From Luteitalea pratensis (GTDB lineage: Bacteria; Acidobacteriota; Vicinamibacteria; Vicinamibacterales; Vicinamibacteraceae), in contig NZ_CP015136.1 of assembly GCF_001618865.1 (NCBI RefSeq), positions 6,049,001 to 6,113,000 of the forward strand: DNA of 64,000 nucleotides. The letters are read 5' to 3'. A program made the translations under genes and the position numbers. Position 1 is the stretch's first letter. Each line of letters begins with the position of its first letter. The notes below the pieces were generated by a model. It did not search any database. It was given only the letters and a program-made list of their open reading frames with translations, and had not been told where the DNA came from. Positions 51,698-60,919 of the stretch are shown here, piece after piece.

Positions 51698-52045
51698 ATG
51701 CCTGACCAATCGACGCCCGACACGCAAGATGCAGGTCAGCCCTTGAGCGCCGCTGGAAAGGGTCATACCGGCGAGCCTGAAGCCAGGGAAGAGCGCACTG
51801 CGGACCCAAGGAATCCCGCGTCCAAGCCCCAGGACACGCAACGGGGCCAGCAGAAGAACATGGAGTCGGAAAGACAGCCTGTTCAGCTGCCCGACCATGC
51901 TGGCGACCTGAGTGCCAGCACCGACGGCACAGCGGCGCGTGAGCGCGAGGCAAAGCTCGCCATGGAACGGTTCGGGCTTCTGAAAAGTAAGCTGCGCACT
52001 GGTGGAGGCTTCACGCGGGCAGTCCCGCCGGGAGACCACAAGTGA
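51698..52045 (+). CDS. Small disordered hydrophilic protein
   Basis: ATG 51698 follows GAGGA. The 115-residue product is rich in Gln, Asp, Pro, Glu and Lys (MPDQSTPDTQDAGQPLSAAG and a C-terminal AREREAKLAMERFGLLKSKL). Only the last third looks helical. No signal peptide or known domain; function unknown. Confidence 0.5.
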   Translation: MPDQSTPDTQDAGQPLSAAGKGHTGEPEAREERTADPRNPASKPQDTQRGQQKNMESERQPVQLPDHAGDLSASTDGTAAREREAKLAMERFGLLKSKLRTGGGFTRAVPPGDHK

Positions 52046-52135
52046 CCGGCCTCTTGACGCCCCCAAACTGACCCAGTACTGTCGAGCGGGGCATCGTCCG
52101 TCCACATGCTGGAGCGCCCTAGATCAGATCCTCAC

Positions 52136-52238
52136 GTCACTTCACCCTCAGCGAAGCAGCGGCGCAGTACCTGGGCATGAGCCGGGCGTGGGTCAAGAAG
52201 GCGCGCACGGCGAGGTTCAGATTGGCGATTGATCCTCC
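52136..52238 (+). repeat. Copy 2, first half, of the excisionase-like repeat
   Basis: It matches the start of copy 1 at 6959: FTLSEAAAQYLGMSRAWVKK, then ARTARFR. A TAG lies in frame before it and no start codon is present. At about 52238 the match breaks off; the second half resumes at 52749, so about 510 bases of other DNA lie within the repeat. Confidence 0.6.
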
Positions 52239-52315
52239 ACCAGCATGGAACAATGCGAATGTCGTGACCAGAAGGCGTTCGTCGCGTTGAGCGCCTGACA
52301 CGAGAGTGCAGTGAC

Positions 52316-52516
52316 ATGCCTGACAACAATGACAAGAAACCATGCACGGCGATCGGCTGCCGCGGAACGATGCGTTATTACGAAGACGTCCTTCCTGAAC
52401 GATATGGACGCAATGAGCCCACCGCTACGCACCACGACGGCGAACTCGTGTTGCAGCCGCCCCGCCATCCTGGCTGGGTGTGCGATCAGGATCCTCGACA
52501 TGTACAGCCGGACTGA
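52316..52516 (+). CDS. Small Cys-containing hypothetical protein
   Basis: ATG 52316 gives 66 residues: MPDNNDKKPCTAIGCRGTMR, YYEDVLPERYGRNEPTATHH, PGWVCDQDPRHVQPD. Cys at CTAIGC and in the WVCDQDPRH end could bind a metal; this pattern, a C-x4-C at the start and a W-V-C-D-x-D-P-x-H at the end, is that of a small putative zinc-ribbon family. It lies inside the DNA that interrupts the excisionase-like repeat. Confidence 0.5.
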   Translation: MPDNNDKKPCTAIGCRGTMRYYEDVLPERYGRNEPTATHHDGELVLQPPRHPGWVCDQDPRHVQPD

Positions 52517-52625
52517 TGCGTTGTCAGCGTTCTGTGGACGGCTGCGGGCGACACGCGGTCGGCATGTGAATCATCCTCCGCTACTCGCCATCCCGGTCGC
52601 CGCCTTGAGGCAATAACCTTAGGGG

Positions 52626-52757
52626 TTCGACTCCAACGAGCTCCTCCGCATCTTCGAGGGCTTCAGGATCCTCACGTACGAGGAAGTGGAGGGCGCCTAC
52701 GACTGGGCTCCCGGCAAGCCCGTCCGAATGGTGTGTCTGATGCGCCACAGTTCGTGA
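52626..52757 (+). pseudogene. C-terminal end of a class I SAM methyltransferase
   Basis: The frame FDSNELLRIFEGFRILTYEE, then VEGAYDWAPGKPVRMVCL, is a typical ending of TehB-type SAM methyltransferases (N-E-L-L-x-x-F-x-G-F-x-I-L-x-Y-E, followed by x-D-W-x-P-G-x-x-V-R-x-V-x-L). It runs into the repeat at about 52749 and stops at 52757. The 5' part of the gene is absent, so a deletion joined it to the repeat. Confidence 0.5.
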
Positions 52758-52945
52758 AGGCTGGGCGCCAGGCGGGTCGTGTATCGCCGCCGTGATCTTG
52801 AGGACTGGTGCACGCCCACGTCAGCACGCAACACAAAACAACGAGGCAACCAGAGGTTCGGTCTCCGTCCCCGCACCCCTAATGCACCCCCGAACCCGCC
52901 CAGGCCGTTCATGCCGGGGCGGGCCAGGAGCATTAAATTGTTTAG
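52749..52945 (+). repeat. Copy 2, second half, of the excisionase-like repeat
   Basis: The sequence runs TTCGTGAAGGCTGGGCGCCA to AGCATTAAATTG and matches copy 1 at 7068-7262. One added G near 52762 shifts the DLEDW frame. The segment ends 15 bases before tRNA-Arg(TCG), as expected for DNA integrated at a tRNA gene. Confidence 0.6.
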
Positions 52946-52960
52946 ATTGAGCGACTTACA

Positions 52961-53037
52961 TGGTGCGCCCGGAGGGATTCGAACCCCCGACCTGCGGCTT
53001 CGAAGGCCGACGCTCTATCCAACTGAGCTACAGGCGC
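52961..53037 (-). tRNA. tRNA-Arg(TCG)
   Basis: A complete cloverleaf on the minus strand: acceptor GCGCCTG/CGGGCGC, D-arm GCTC...GAGC, anticodon loop CTTCGAA (anticodon TCG), T-arm GGGGG TTCGAAT CCCTC, discriminator A, encoded CCA (52961-52963). It reads CGA codons. The first pair of the anticodon stem (T-C) is mismatched. Confidence 0.95.
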
Positions 53038-53087
53038 ACATGAAAGGCGCCATCGTAGCACGCGCGAACGGGGCTCGGCGAAAGTGG

Positions 53088-53402
53088 TCAGTATGTCGAG
53101 CGCCGCGAGTCGCCCGACCGTACCGTCGCATGCTCGGTCTCGCCGGTCATCCGGTTCCACGCATCACGCACCGCGTCCTTCACGTTCTCCCACGTGCTCT
53201 TACCGCGGTATGCGTATGTGTCCCAGTCACGCGACAGATCGGACTCCACGTCCTCCCAACCCCGACCCTTGTACCGGTTCGCCGATTCGTAGCCGTAGCG
53301 ATAGCCGCCACGGAGCTCGTCGTACGCGCGGCCCGTGGCGTATGGCCGCGTGCTGTAGGTGTTCCGCCAGTAACTGTCGTGATCGTCCCAAAGATCAGCC
53401 AT
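53088..53402 (-). CDS. Small Tyr/Arg/Asp-rich hypothetical protein
   Basis: ATG 53402 follows AGGAGAG; the longer frame is rejected. The 104-residue product reads [40 protein letters not shown], then [20 protein letters not shown] and [19 protein letters not shown]. Aromatic and charged residues dominate. Proteins of this kind occur near stress-response genes in soil bacteria; the role is unknown. The C-terminal [14 protein letters not shown] helix is the best conserved-looking part. Confidence 0.6.
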   Translation of the reverse strand: MADLWDDHDSYWRNTYSTRPYATGRAYDELRGGYRYGYESANRYKGRGWEDVESDLSRDWDTYAYRGKSTWENVKDAVRDAWNRMTGETEHATVRSGDSRRSTY

Positions 53403-53467
53403 GGTGTTCACTCTCCTTGCCTGCAGGTTCCTGCAAGGATCGATCTCGCACCACGGAAGGGCTGCGA

Positions 53468-53851
53468 TCACCGCTGCGCTGCGGTGGATCCCGTCAGCAC
53501 CAGAAGGCCTGGAACGATGAACACCAGCGCGAAGCCGTCACGGGTGACCAACCACGCCCACAACCCGAAGCCCGTGTAGGCGAAGCCGATGATCGTCGTC
53601 GCGCGCATGTGCGGCGCATGACCGCGCATGACCTGCACGAACGATACGACCGCAATCAATCCGAACACGGCTATGGCCATGCCGCCGAAGTACCAGCCCA
53701 CCGACAGGCCGAGAATGGTGTCTGCCGACACGTGGGACTGCAGCAAGACCTGACGTTGGGCCGGCCATCCCAGCACGGTGTGCGGAATGCTGCTCAACAG
53801 CATGAGCACTGAACCGATGAGGCCGGTGATGACGCGCACCCGAGCTGGCAT
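53468..53851 (-). CDS. Small four-helix membrane protein
   Basis: The 127-residue protein from ATG 53851 has four predicted membrane helices ([76 protein letters not shown]). It ends with a short polar tail. No family is recognised; probably inner membrane. It lies 66 bases upstream of the small Tyr/Arg-rich gene on the same strand and may be co-transcribed. Confidence 0.7.
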   Translation of the reverse strand: MPARVRVITGLIGSVLMLLSSIPHTVLGWPAQRQVLLQSHVSADTILGLSVGWYFGGMAIAVFGLIAVVSFVQVMRGHAPHMRATTIIGFAYTGFGLWAWLVTRDGFALVFIVPGLLVLTGSTAAQR

Positions 53852-53932
53852 GGGCGGGATTGTACGCTCGGCACTGACGTCAGCAGTTTGCGCACGCGCC
53901 AGGGTGCGTGCAGCTCCACACAGACGCGATCG

Positions 53933-56900
53933 TCAACGTGCGGCAGTGCTGGTGACGATCGGCGCGCGCTTGTCGGGATAGCGGGGCGTCTTCACCGTCG
54001 GCACCGGCGCTTCGCGGATGCGCTGCTCGAGGTAGGCCACGGCGGCCGCCAGTTGCGCATCCTCGCCGCGGAACGTCGCCGCTGGGAGGTTCTCCACGAC
54101 GACGTCAGGATCGACGCCATGTCCCTCGATCATCCACTCGCCCTGGGCGCTGAAGACGCCGGTATCGGGCACCGTCGCGGTGCCGCGATCGACGAGGGCG
54201 CCGCCGACCGATCCCCAGATCTCCCCACCCCATGTGCGCGTGCCAATCACGACACCAAGCCCGAGGCGACGCACCCCTTCGGCAAACGCCTCGCCGTCCG
54301 ACGCCGTTTCCTGATCCACCAGCACCGCGATGTGCCCGCGGTAGGCGGAGGGCATGTTCGGCGTCGGGTGTCCTGTGCGCGGCTGCCAGTAGAACCAGGC
54401 CTGCCGCAGCAGTCGGCTGAGCAGCCAGCTGTCGATGTTGCCGCCGGTGTTGCGACGCAGGTCGATGATCAGGCCCTGCCGGCCCTGCACCGGGTAGAAG
54501 GCGCGCTGCCACTCCGCCATGTCTGCGGCGTTCATCGCCCGCAGGTGCAGGTAGCCGATCGTGCCGGCCGCCGCCTCGTCGACGCGGCGGCGGCGCTCGA
54601 TTTCCCAGGAGCGGTATCGGAGTTCCGCGGCGCGGCGGGACGAGATCGGCCGCACCACCACGTCGCGCACCGTGCCTGAGTCCCCAGCGACGACGCGCAG
54701 GCGGACGTCCTTGTCCAGGGCATCGCGCAGCAGCAGCTGGATGTGATCCGGAACCAGACTGCTTACGCCGTCCACCGCGGTGATGACGTCCCCCTCGCGC
54801 ACGTCGGCATGTGGTGCAGCCAGCGGGCTGCGCTCGCCGGGCAGATCGGGATCGCCGATGAACACGCGCGTGACGCGATAACCGCCGCGATGCTCGTCGC
54901 GCACGAGCGTGGCGCCCAGGGATCCGAGCAAGGCCTCGTCGCCTTTGGCAACGTCACCGCCGTGCACGTACATGTGCAGCGCCGAGAGTTCGCCCACCAT
55001 CTGCGCGACGAGATCGCCGAGCTCGGCGCGGTCGGTGACACGCGCGATCAGGGGCTCGTATCGCGCCCGCATCGCCACCCAGTCGACGCCGTGCATGCCG
55101 CGGTCGTAGAACCCGTCACGCTGCTGCCGCCAGGCATCGACGAAGATCTGTCGCCACTCGTCACGTGGCTGTACCGTGAGCGTCCAGTCACCGAACACGA
55201 CCTTCGTGCGCGAGACGTCGTGTGGCATCGTGCCGTCGGCTGGCAGTACCAGCAGGTCGTCGCCGCGTACCAGCAACAGGGTCGAGCCGTCGAGCGACAC
55301 CTCGTAGCGATCGACGCTGCCGGCCAGCGTCTCCAGCCCACGCGAGTCGCCGATCGGCATCATGCGCAACGCCTTCCGCCCCGGAGCGCTGGCGTCCCAC
55401 GAGAGGAAGTACAGCCGCTGGCCATCCGTGTCGAGGCTCGAGTAGTTGCCGGGGACGAGCGGCACGTCGCTGACGCGGGCGGCCAGACCGTCGAAGTCGA
55501 TGGCCCCGGGGCCTGGCACCGCAATGCCGTCAGCGCCCGCACCGATGTCCAGCGGATCGCGCGCGGGTGTGGTGCGTTCGTCCTTGGTCGCGAAGCGCGA
55601 TCGGGCGCCGTGCTTGAGTGCCAGCTGATAGACACGGGTCTGCCGATCGAAGAACGGCTCCGGCTGTCGCGCGCCCCACGGCGAGGCCACGAGGCTGTCG
55701 AACGTGCGGTCGGAGAGGAAGTAGAGCCATGCGCCGTCTGGACTCCACGTCGGGCTGTAGCTGTCGAAGCGGTCGGTGGTGACTGGCCGCGCCTTGCCGT
55801 CCCTGACGCCGTACAACCAGATGCGGGCGAGCGCATTGGCGCCCGTCTGCACGTACGCGAGCCACTGGCCGTCAGCCGACCAGCGAAGATCGCGAAAGGC
55901 CGTCGTCTCGCTGGTCGCGACGATCCTGCCCTCGCCAGTGACGACGTCGTGCACCCAGAGACGCTGGTCCTGATCCTGGTGGGCCACAAAGCGGCCGTCC
56001 GGCGACGGCACGCCATCCCGGCGGGTCACGGTGGCGCCCGTCGACACGGCAATCGGCGGCCGGCTCGCGTCTGCAGGGAACGTCCAGAACTCGAATTCAC
56101 CGGTGCGATCGGCCAGCGCCACGAGCGTGTGTCCGTCGGAAAGGAAGCGCGCGTCGCGGTAGCGCACGCCTGGCTCTCGTGCGGCAAGCGACACAGGCCC
56201 CTTCTTCACCGGTGCGACGAAGACCTGCCCCCGTGCCGTCAGGGCCAGGCGATCGCCCGTGGGCGACAGGTGCGCCGACGAGATCCACTCTGCGGGGGCA
56301 GGCACCCCGCGCTCCTTGCCTTGCGTCAGCATGGACGTCAGACGGATCGGCACCAGTACGTCCTCGCCATTGGTCACGTCCAGCACACGGAGGTCCGCCG
56401 CAAGCTGATAGACGATGCGCCCGCCGCGCAGCGATGCGCCCTGGACGTCGAAGTCGACGTGGTGCGTGTGCTGCCTGAGGTCCCGGCCATCCGGGAGCAT
56501 CGACCACACGTTCATCGTGCCGTCGCGATCGCTCTGGAAGTAGATGCGGCCACGCCACGGCATCGGCGACCGGCTCGTGCCGGCGAAGTTCGCCGTCAGC
56601 GGCTCGGCCTCTGTCGCGCCTGGGCGGAACCGCCAGATCGACTGCGCGCCGCCACCCTGGTATCGCTTCGTGAAGCTGCCCTGGAATGCGAAGCGCGTCA
56701 CGTACAGCACACCCTCGTCGTCGTACCGACCGTCGCTGGCCAGCGACAGCGGCAGCACCGTCGTGTCGCGCGTCACCGGGTCGACACGCGCCAGGTGCAC
56801 GCCCGGCAGATCGCCATGCCGGCGTGTGGTGTAGAGCACCGCGCCGTCGGTCGTCCAGCCGACGACGATGGCGCCGTCGATCTCGTATGTCAGGCGCACG

Positions 56901-57214
56901 GGCAGGGCGCCGTCGATGAGGCGCTGGACGTAGACCTCGGTGGGGCCGTCGAACGTCGCCGAGAACGCCACCTGCGTGCCGTCGGGCGACACCGCCGCGT
57001 GACTCTCCTCACCGGCCTTCGTCGTCAGGCGCGTCGCTTCGCCACCACGGATGCCCACGCGCCAGAGATCGCCCGCGGCCGTGAAGACGATGCCGTTGTC
57101 CGAGAGTGTGGGGTACCGGAAGTAACCGGGTCCTGAACCCGGCTCGTCCGCGCGGACATCACCTGCAAGCAGGGTGGACCAAACGGCGAGGAAGCAGAGG
57201 CTGGTGCGAAACAT
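53933..57214 (-). CDS. Exported tricorn-like S41 peptidase
   Basis: The 1093-residue protein from ATG 57214 has a signal peptide (MFRTSLCFLAVWSTLLAGDV), a long PD40/TolB-type propeller (about 25-660, with SPDG turns), a PDZ domain (about 780-860: REGDVITAVDGVSSLVP) and a C-terminal S41 peptidase domain (about 870-1060: GYLHLRAMNAADMAEWQRAF, GLIIDLRRNTGGNIDSWLL). The catalytic Ser is in VDQETASDGEAFAEG (Ser972) and TRTWGGEIWGS follows. Tricorn-type peptidases degrade peptides in a propeller-gated chamber. It acts outside the cytoplasm. Monocistronic. Confidence 0.92.
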   Translation of the reverse strand: MFRTSLCFLAVWSTLLAGDVRADEPGSGPGYFRYPTLSDNGIVFTAAGDLWRVGIRGGEATRLTTKAGEESHAAVSPDGTQVAFSATFDGPTEVYVQRLIDGALPVRLTYEIDGAIVVGWTTDGAVLYTTRRHGDLPGVHLARVDPVTRDTTVLPLSLASDGRYDDEGVLYVTRFAFQGSFTKRYQGGGAQSIWRFRPGATEAEPLTANFAGTSRSPMPWRGRIYFQSDRDGTMNVWSMLPDGRDLRQHTHHVDFDVQGASLRGGRIVYQLAADLRVLDVTNGEDVLVPIRLTSMLTQGKERGVPAPAEWISSAHLSPTGDRLALTARGQVFVAPVKKGPVSLAAREPGVRYRDARFLSDGHTLVALADRTGEFEFWTFPADASRPPIAVSTGATVTRRDGVPSPDGRFVAHQDQDQRLWVHDVVTGEGRIVATSETTAFRDLRWSADGQWLAYVQTGANALARIWLYGVRDGKARPVTTDRFDSYSPTWSPDGAWLYFLSDRTFDSLVASPWGARQPEPFFDRQTRVYQLALKHGARSRFATKDERTTPARDPLDIGAGADGIAVPGPGAIDFDGLAARVSDVPLVPGNYSSLDTDGQRLYFLSWDASAPGRKALRMMPIGDSRGLETLAGSVDRYEVSLDGSTLLLVRGDDLLVLPADGTMPHDVSRTKVVFGDWTLTVQPRDEWRQIFVDAWRQQRDGFYDRGMHGVDWVAMRARYEPLIARVTDRAELGDLVAQMVGELSALHMYVHGGDVAKGDEALLGSLGATLVRDEHRGGYRVTRVFIGDPDLPGERSPLAAPHADVREGDVITAVDGVSSLVPDHIQLLLRDALDKDVRLRVVAGDSGTVRDVVVRPISSRRAAELRYRSWEIERRRRVDEAAAGTIGYLHLRAMNAADMAEWQRAFYPVQGRQGLIIDLRRNTGGNIDSWLLSRLLRQAWFYWQPRTGHPTPNMPSAYRGHIAVLVDQETASDGEAFAEGVRRLGLGVVIGTRTWGGEIWGSVGGALVDRGTATVPDTGVFSAQGEWMIEGHGVDPDVVVENLPAATFRGEDAQLAAAVAYLEQRIREAPVPTVKTPRYPDKRAPIVTSTAAR

Positions 57215-57535
57215 GACGCCTGCGCATCAGGACATTGCAAGGTCGGACACAGCGATCTCTCGCATGAGCTTGTCGGATGATCATGCCTCAGCTTTGGAGC
57301 TCTGCCAATAGGCAAGTTTTCGTGTTTCCCTCAGCAAAGCTGGCGACTGGCGGGAAGTGACGCAACGACGGCGCCTCGACGCGGCCAGGCAACAGGCCTG
57401 ACGGGCGCCAGGAACGAGAGGCGGTCCGCCGACGCACGTGTCGCCGGAACGGCACCTCCTATCGGGTGATGGTTCCGCAACCGCCCATGGTCTAGCTGTA
57501 CAGCCTGTGGTTCATGACGGACTCTTAGGCCCGGG
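57215..57535. other. Divergent intergenic stretch, no gene seen
   Basis: It separates the peptidase from the exported protein at 57536 and should carry both promoters. No conserved structure or coding signal was seen. Confidence 0.4.
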
Positions 57536-58414
57536 ATGGCAGGGTCATCACAAGGCAGGACTGTCGCGTGGCTGGGCGTGCTCGTCGCATCCTGCATCGT
57601 GGCTTCGGGGGAGGTTCACGGGCAGGAGGCGTCGGGCACGCTTGTCGATTCGTCGACAGACCGTCTCGAGGTGTCCCAGCCATCCCGTGAGCGGGTCAGG
57701 CCTGACGACACGCGGTTCTGGCAGGCCGCCGACACACACGGGGGCGTCATGGCGGCGGTCTCCGACTCGGTCCGGCTCCTGTCGCTGCAGCACGCGTTTC
57801 GCGTGAGCCTGTCGTCGAAGACGCGCGGCGAACTCGGCGGACCGTTCCTCAAGGACTACGGAAGTTCGGTCCGCATGCCGCACACGTGGGGCGACGGCGA
57901 CGGCTGGGTCATCAACTACCTCGGGCATCCCTCGCAGGGCGCAACCTCGGGTTGGGTGTGGCTGCAGAACGAGGCTGGCGCCGAGCGGCAGACGCTCGGG
58001 CGATCTCGGCGGTACTGGACCAGTCGCGGGCGCGCGCTCGCCTGGAGCGCCGTCTACAGCACGCAGTTCGAGATCGGGCCGTACAGCGAGGCATCGATCG
58101 GCAACGTCGGCCTGCGGCCGGAGACCACGGGCTGGACCGATTACGTGATGACGCCGGTCGGCGGGTTGGCGATGATCGTCGCCGAGGACGCCATCGACCA
58201 GCACCTCGTCAGGTGGCTGGAGCGGCACACGAACAACGAGCCGTTGCGCGCGATCTATCGCTCGTTCATGACGCCCAACCGCGCCATGGCCAACGTCGCC
58301 GGCGGCCGCTGGCCGTGGCATCGCACGACCCGCGATCTGGGGGAGCGCTGGCCGCGAAAGTCCGCCACGCTATCGCAGGGCAAAGGCGACGACAGCATCC
58401 GAAATAGTCCGTGA
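57536..58414 (+). CDS. Exported outer-membrane-type hypothetical protein
   Basis: The 292-residue frame from ATG 57536 has a signal peptide (TVAWLGVLVASCIVASGEVH) and a mature domain with FLKDYGSSVRMPHTWGDGDG, WVINYLGHPSQGATSGWVWL and YVMTPVGGLAMIVAEDAIDQ. The GDGDGWVINYLGHPSQGA region is a conserved type in uncharacterised proteins of Acidobacteriota and related groups, where it is predicted to be outer-membrane- or periplasm-associated. Function unknown. Its last 45 bases overlap the end of the PQQ-type dehydrogenase on the other strand. Confidence 0.7.
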   Translation: MAGSSQGRTVAWLGVLVASCIVASGEVHGQEASGTLVDSSTDRLEVSQPSRERVRPDDTRFWQAADTHGGVMAAVSDSVRLLSLQHAFRVSLSSKTRGELGGPFLKDYGSSVRMPHTWGDGDGWVINYLGHPSQGATSGWVWLQNEAGAERQTLGRSRRYWTSRGRALAWSAVYSTQFEIGPYSEASIGNVGLRPETTGWTDYVMTPVGGLAMIVAEDAIDQHLVRWLERHTNNEPLRAIYRSFMTPNRAMANVAGGRWPWHRTTRDLGERWPRKSATLSQGKGDDSIRNSP

Positions 58415-60265
58415 GAACTTGCCGCCGCCCCCGGCGGCAATCGCCACGTACTGACGTCCACTCTTCGCGCCGCGATAGACGACCGGGGCCGCGTGCCCGC
58501 TGGCCGGCAGGTCCGCGCGCCACACTTCCTGTCCCGTCGCAAGGTCGAACGCGCGGATGCGGCTGTCGGTCGCACCGCCGATGAATACCAGCCCGCCGGC
58601 GGTCACGACGGGGCCGCCGAGATTCAGCGACCCCGTTCCGGTGATCCCCTGCGCTTCGAGCACCGGGACGTTGCCGAGCGGCACCTGCCACGCGATCTTG
58701 CCGGTCCGCAGGTCAATCGCATTGAGGCGGCCCCACGGCGGAGCCTGACAGGGTAGCTGCTGACTGTCCCAGAACCGGCCGTAGGCGCCGAGGCTGCCGC
58801 CGCCGCCGCGCACGTAGGGGAGTGGGCTCCCCTCTGGCGCTGACACCATCTGCCCGATCGCGCCGACCTCGTTGGTGTTCACGATCAGCAGCGACGATGC
58901 CGGATCAACGGCACCGCCGGACCACGTGGCGCCGCCCATCGTGCCTGGAAACAGCAGCGTCAGCGTCAGCCCCGGCGGTGTGTACAGGCCGCCGCTCGTG
59001 ACACGCGCGAACAGCCGCTCGCATTCCTCGCGCGACTGCGCAGTCACCTGGTTCAACTCGCCCTTGGTCACGGGTTGCGTGCGCACGAGCGGTGCGGGCG
59101 CGATCGGGAACGGCTGCGTCGGCGACGTCTCCTCGCCCGGCACCTCGCTGCGCGGCACGGCGCGTTCCTCGAGGCCGAACACCGGCAGCCCGGTGACTCG
59201 CTCGAACACGAACACGAGGCCTGTCTTGGTGAGCTGGATGACGACCGGCACGACGCTGCCATTGCGTGGGATGTCGGCCAGGATCGGCTGTGACGGCGGG
59301 TCGTAATCCCAGACGTCGTGGTGCACGAGTTGCTGGTGCCAGCGACGCGTGCCGGTGGCCGCATCGAGCGCGACGAGCGAATTCGCGAAGAGGTTGCGCC
59401 CCTTGCGATCGCCGCCGTAGAAGTCGTAGGACGCCGAGCCGATCGGCAGGAACACGAGACCGCGCTCGTGATCCACCGTCATCGAGGACCACACGTTGGC
59501 GCCCGTGCGCCGCTGCCACCCGTCGCGTGGCCAGGTCTCGTGGCCGTACTCGCCGGGGCGCGGCACCGTGTGGAAGCGCCAGACTTCCCTGCCCGTACGC
59601 ACGTCGAAGGCGCGGATGTCGCCCGCGGGCCCGCGCGGCACTTCTTCGGGCACCAGGGCACCGGTGATGACCAGGTCGCGGAAGATGGCCGGCGCGGACG
59701 TCACCGAATAGTCTTCGCCTTCACGCGCGTCGACACCCGCGCGCAGATCGATGGCGCCGGCAGTACCGAACTCGTGCCGAGGACGCCCGGTGGCCGCGTC
59801 GACCGCGATCAGCCGGCCGTCACATGTGCCGGAGAAGATCGTGCGCGTGGTCGCGCGTTCGTGATCGACCGCTGGCCAGATCGACGCCCCGCGATGCGCG
59901 TCGTAGCATCGCTTGCCCTTGCGCGCGTGCGGGTCGTGGCGCCACTGCTCCTTGCCGGTCTCGGCGTCGATCGCGATGACGATGCTCGAGGGGGTGGTGA
60001 CGTAGAGCGATCCGTGCGAGACGATGGGCCGCGTCTGCACGCCGGGCACGCTGCCCTTCGGCTGCGGTCCCTGTCCGCCGCTGAAGTCGCCGGTGTGGAA
60101 CGTCCACGCCGGTGCGAGGGCGGTGACGTTGCTCCGCGTCACGTCTGCGAGCGGCGAATAACGGGCGCTCTCGTGCGCCGCGGGTGGCGCCTGCGAGGAG
60201 ACGGTCACGGTCACCGCCGCGACGGACGCGGCGGCGACAAAGGAGTGCAAGAGGATGGCGCGCAC
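58370..60265 (-). CDS. PQQ-dependent dehydrogenase-type eight-bladed propeller protein
   Basis: From ATG 60265 (631 residues) with signal peptide (MRAILLHSFVAAASVAAVTV). The propeller contains PSSIVIAIDAETGKEQWRHD, SGTCDGRLIAVDAATGRPRH, AFDVRTGREVWRFHTVPRPG and LFANSLVALDAATGTRRWHQ, repeats typical of quinoprotein dehydrogenases of the glucose/quinate type. VWDYDPPSQPILADI and GGATWSGGAVDPASS mark the cofactor side. It should oxidise an alcohol or sugar in the periplasm with PQQ and pass electrons to the chain. No membrane helices, so it is soluble or needs a partner; no PQQ genes are seen in the window. The 3' end overlaps the opposite gene by 45 bases. Confidence 0.88.
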   Translation of the reverse strand: MRAILLHSFVAAASVAAVTVTVSSQAPPAAHESARYSPLADVTRSNVTALAPAWTFHTGDFSGGQGPQPKGSVPGVQTRPIVSHGSLYVTTPSSIVIAIDAETGKEQWRHDPHARKGKRCYDAHRGASIWPAVDHERATTRTIFSGTCDGRLIAVDAATGRPRHEFGTAGAIDLRAGVDAREGEDYSVTSAPAIFRDLVITGALVPEEVPRGPAGDIRAFDVRTGREVWRFHTVPRPGEYGHETWPRDGWQRRTGANVWSSMTVDHERGLVFLPIGSASYDFYGGDRKGRNLFANSLVALDAATGTRRWHQQLVHHDVWDYDPPSQPILADIPRNGSVVPVVIQLTKTGLVFVFERVTGLPVFGLEERAVPRSEVPGEETSPTQPFPIAPAPLVRTQPVTKGELNQVTAQSREECERLFARVTSGGLYTPPGLTLTLLFPGTMGGATWSGGAVDPASSLLIVNTNEVGAIGQMVSAPEGSPLPYVRGGGGSLGAYGRFWDSQQLPCQAPPWGRLNAIDLRTGKIAWQVPLGNVPVLEAQGITGTGSLNLGGPVVTAGGLVFIGGATDSRIRAFDLATGQEVWRADLPASGHAAPVVYRGAKSGRQYVAIAAGGGGKFSRTISDAVVAFALR

Positions 60266-60363
60266 GAGAGGTATGTATCACGGTCCGGGGCCTGCCGGCT
60301 TGTGCCAGGCCCCGGACCGCGGGACGACCGTCGAACGCGGAACGCCGAACGCTGAACATGCCA

Positions 60364-60550
60364 GCGTCGAGCAAGCTCGACGCCTACACCCGGCGGGTTC
60401 ACGTCCTGTCTTATTTCCTGTGGTGTAGCCCTGTTTCCTGTGGTGTGGCCGTCGACCTTCCACCTTCGCCAAGGCTACGGCGGACAAGTCAGGGCGACGG
60501 ACAGATGCGGCGTTGCGTAGCGTCGGGATGTCCGAGCCCGACGCAACTCC
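60364..60550. repeat. Left palindromic repeat cluster
   Basis: It starts with the perfect palindrome GCGTCGAGCAAGCTCGACGC (60364-60383) and includes a second hairpin with arms GCGTCGGG/CCCGACGC (about 60519-60544). The same two units recur in the right cluster at 60920-61032, and related GTCGACC units at 31285. Both clusters have a GTAGCCGTCG/GTGGCCGTCG segment and a CGGACAA segment between the hairpins. This is a dispersed, probably REP-like repeat family. Confidence 0.55.
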
Positions 60551-60634
60551 GCTCCCAGCCAACGACGGGTGGCCGTCGAAGGTCCAGGGCCGAAGGCCGA
60601 AACACCGTTCGGGTCCTGGCATGGTCGTCGCATC

Positions 60635-60898
60635 ATGGACAGCATGAGCATCACGCGACAAGTGGCCCAGTACGGGAGCGCGAGACTGGCGCGGCGTCTC
60701 TCCCGGTCGATTCCCGTGCTCGGTGCAGTGATCGCCGTCTTCGCGTTGCGCGCCGCCATCCGTCGCAAGGGCTTTGCACGCGGCGTGGCCGACACCGCCC
60801 TCGATGCCACGCCCGTCGTCGGCGCTGCGAAGAACATCTACGAGATGGCGCGCGGCGACATCATTCCCGATCGCGCGCCACGTCCTCGCCGGACGTAG
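60635..60898 (+). CDS. Small membrane-associated hypothetical protein
   Basis: ATG 60635 gives 87 residues: MDSMSITRQVAQYGSARLAR, RLSRSIPVLGAVIAVFALRA, AIRRKGFARGVADTALDATP, VVGAAKNIYEMARGDIIPD. A weak membrane or amphipathic helix (PVLGAVIAVFALRAAI) is followed by A/V-rich sequence with basic clusters. Homologous-looking short proteins (SIPxLGAxIAL, AIRRKG) are known in several phyla without an assigned role. It is bracketed by the repeat clusters. Confidence 0.6.
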   Translation: MDSMSITRQVAQYGSARLARRLSRSIPVLGAVIAVFALRAAIRRKGFARGVADTALDATPVVGAAKNIYEMARGDIIPDRAPRPRRT

Positions 60899-60919
60899 GA
60901 GGCGAGCGTCGAAAGGTGA

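Noticed and set aside
54743-57136. Long plus-strand frame (797 aa) opposite the S41 peptidase
   Set aside because: Antisense shadow with no protein-like segments; the peptidase has every expected motif.
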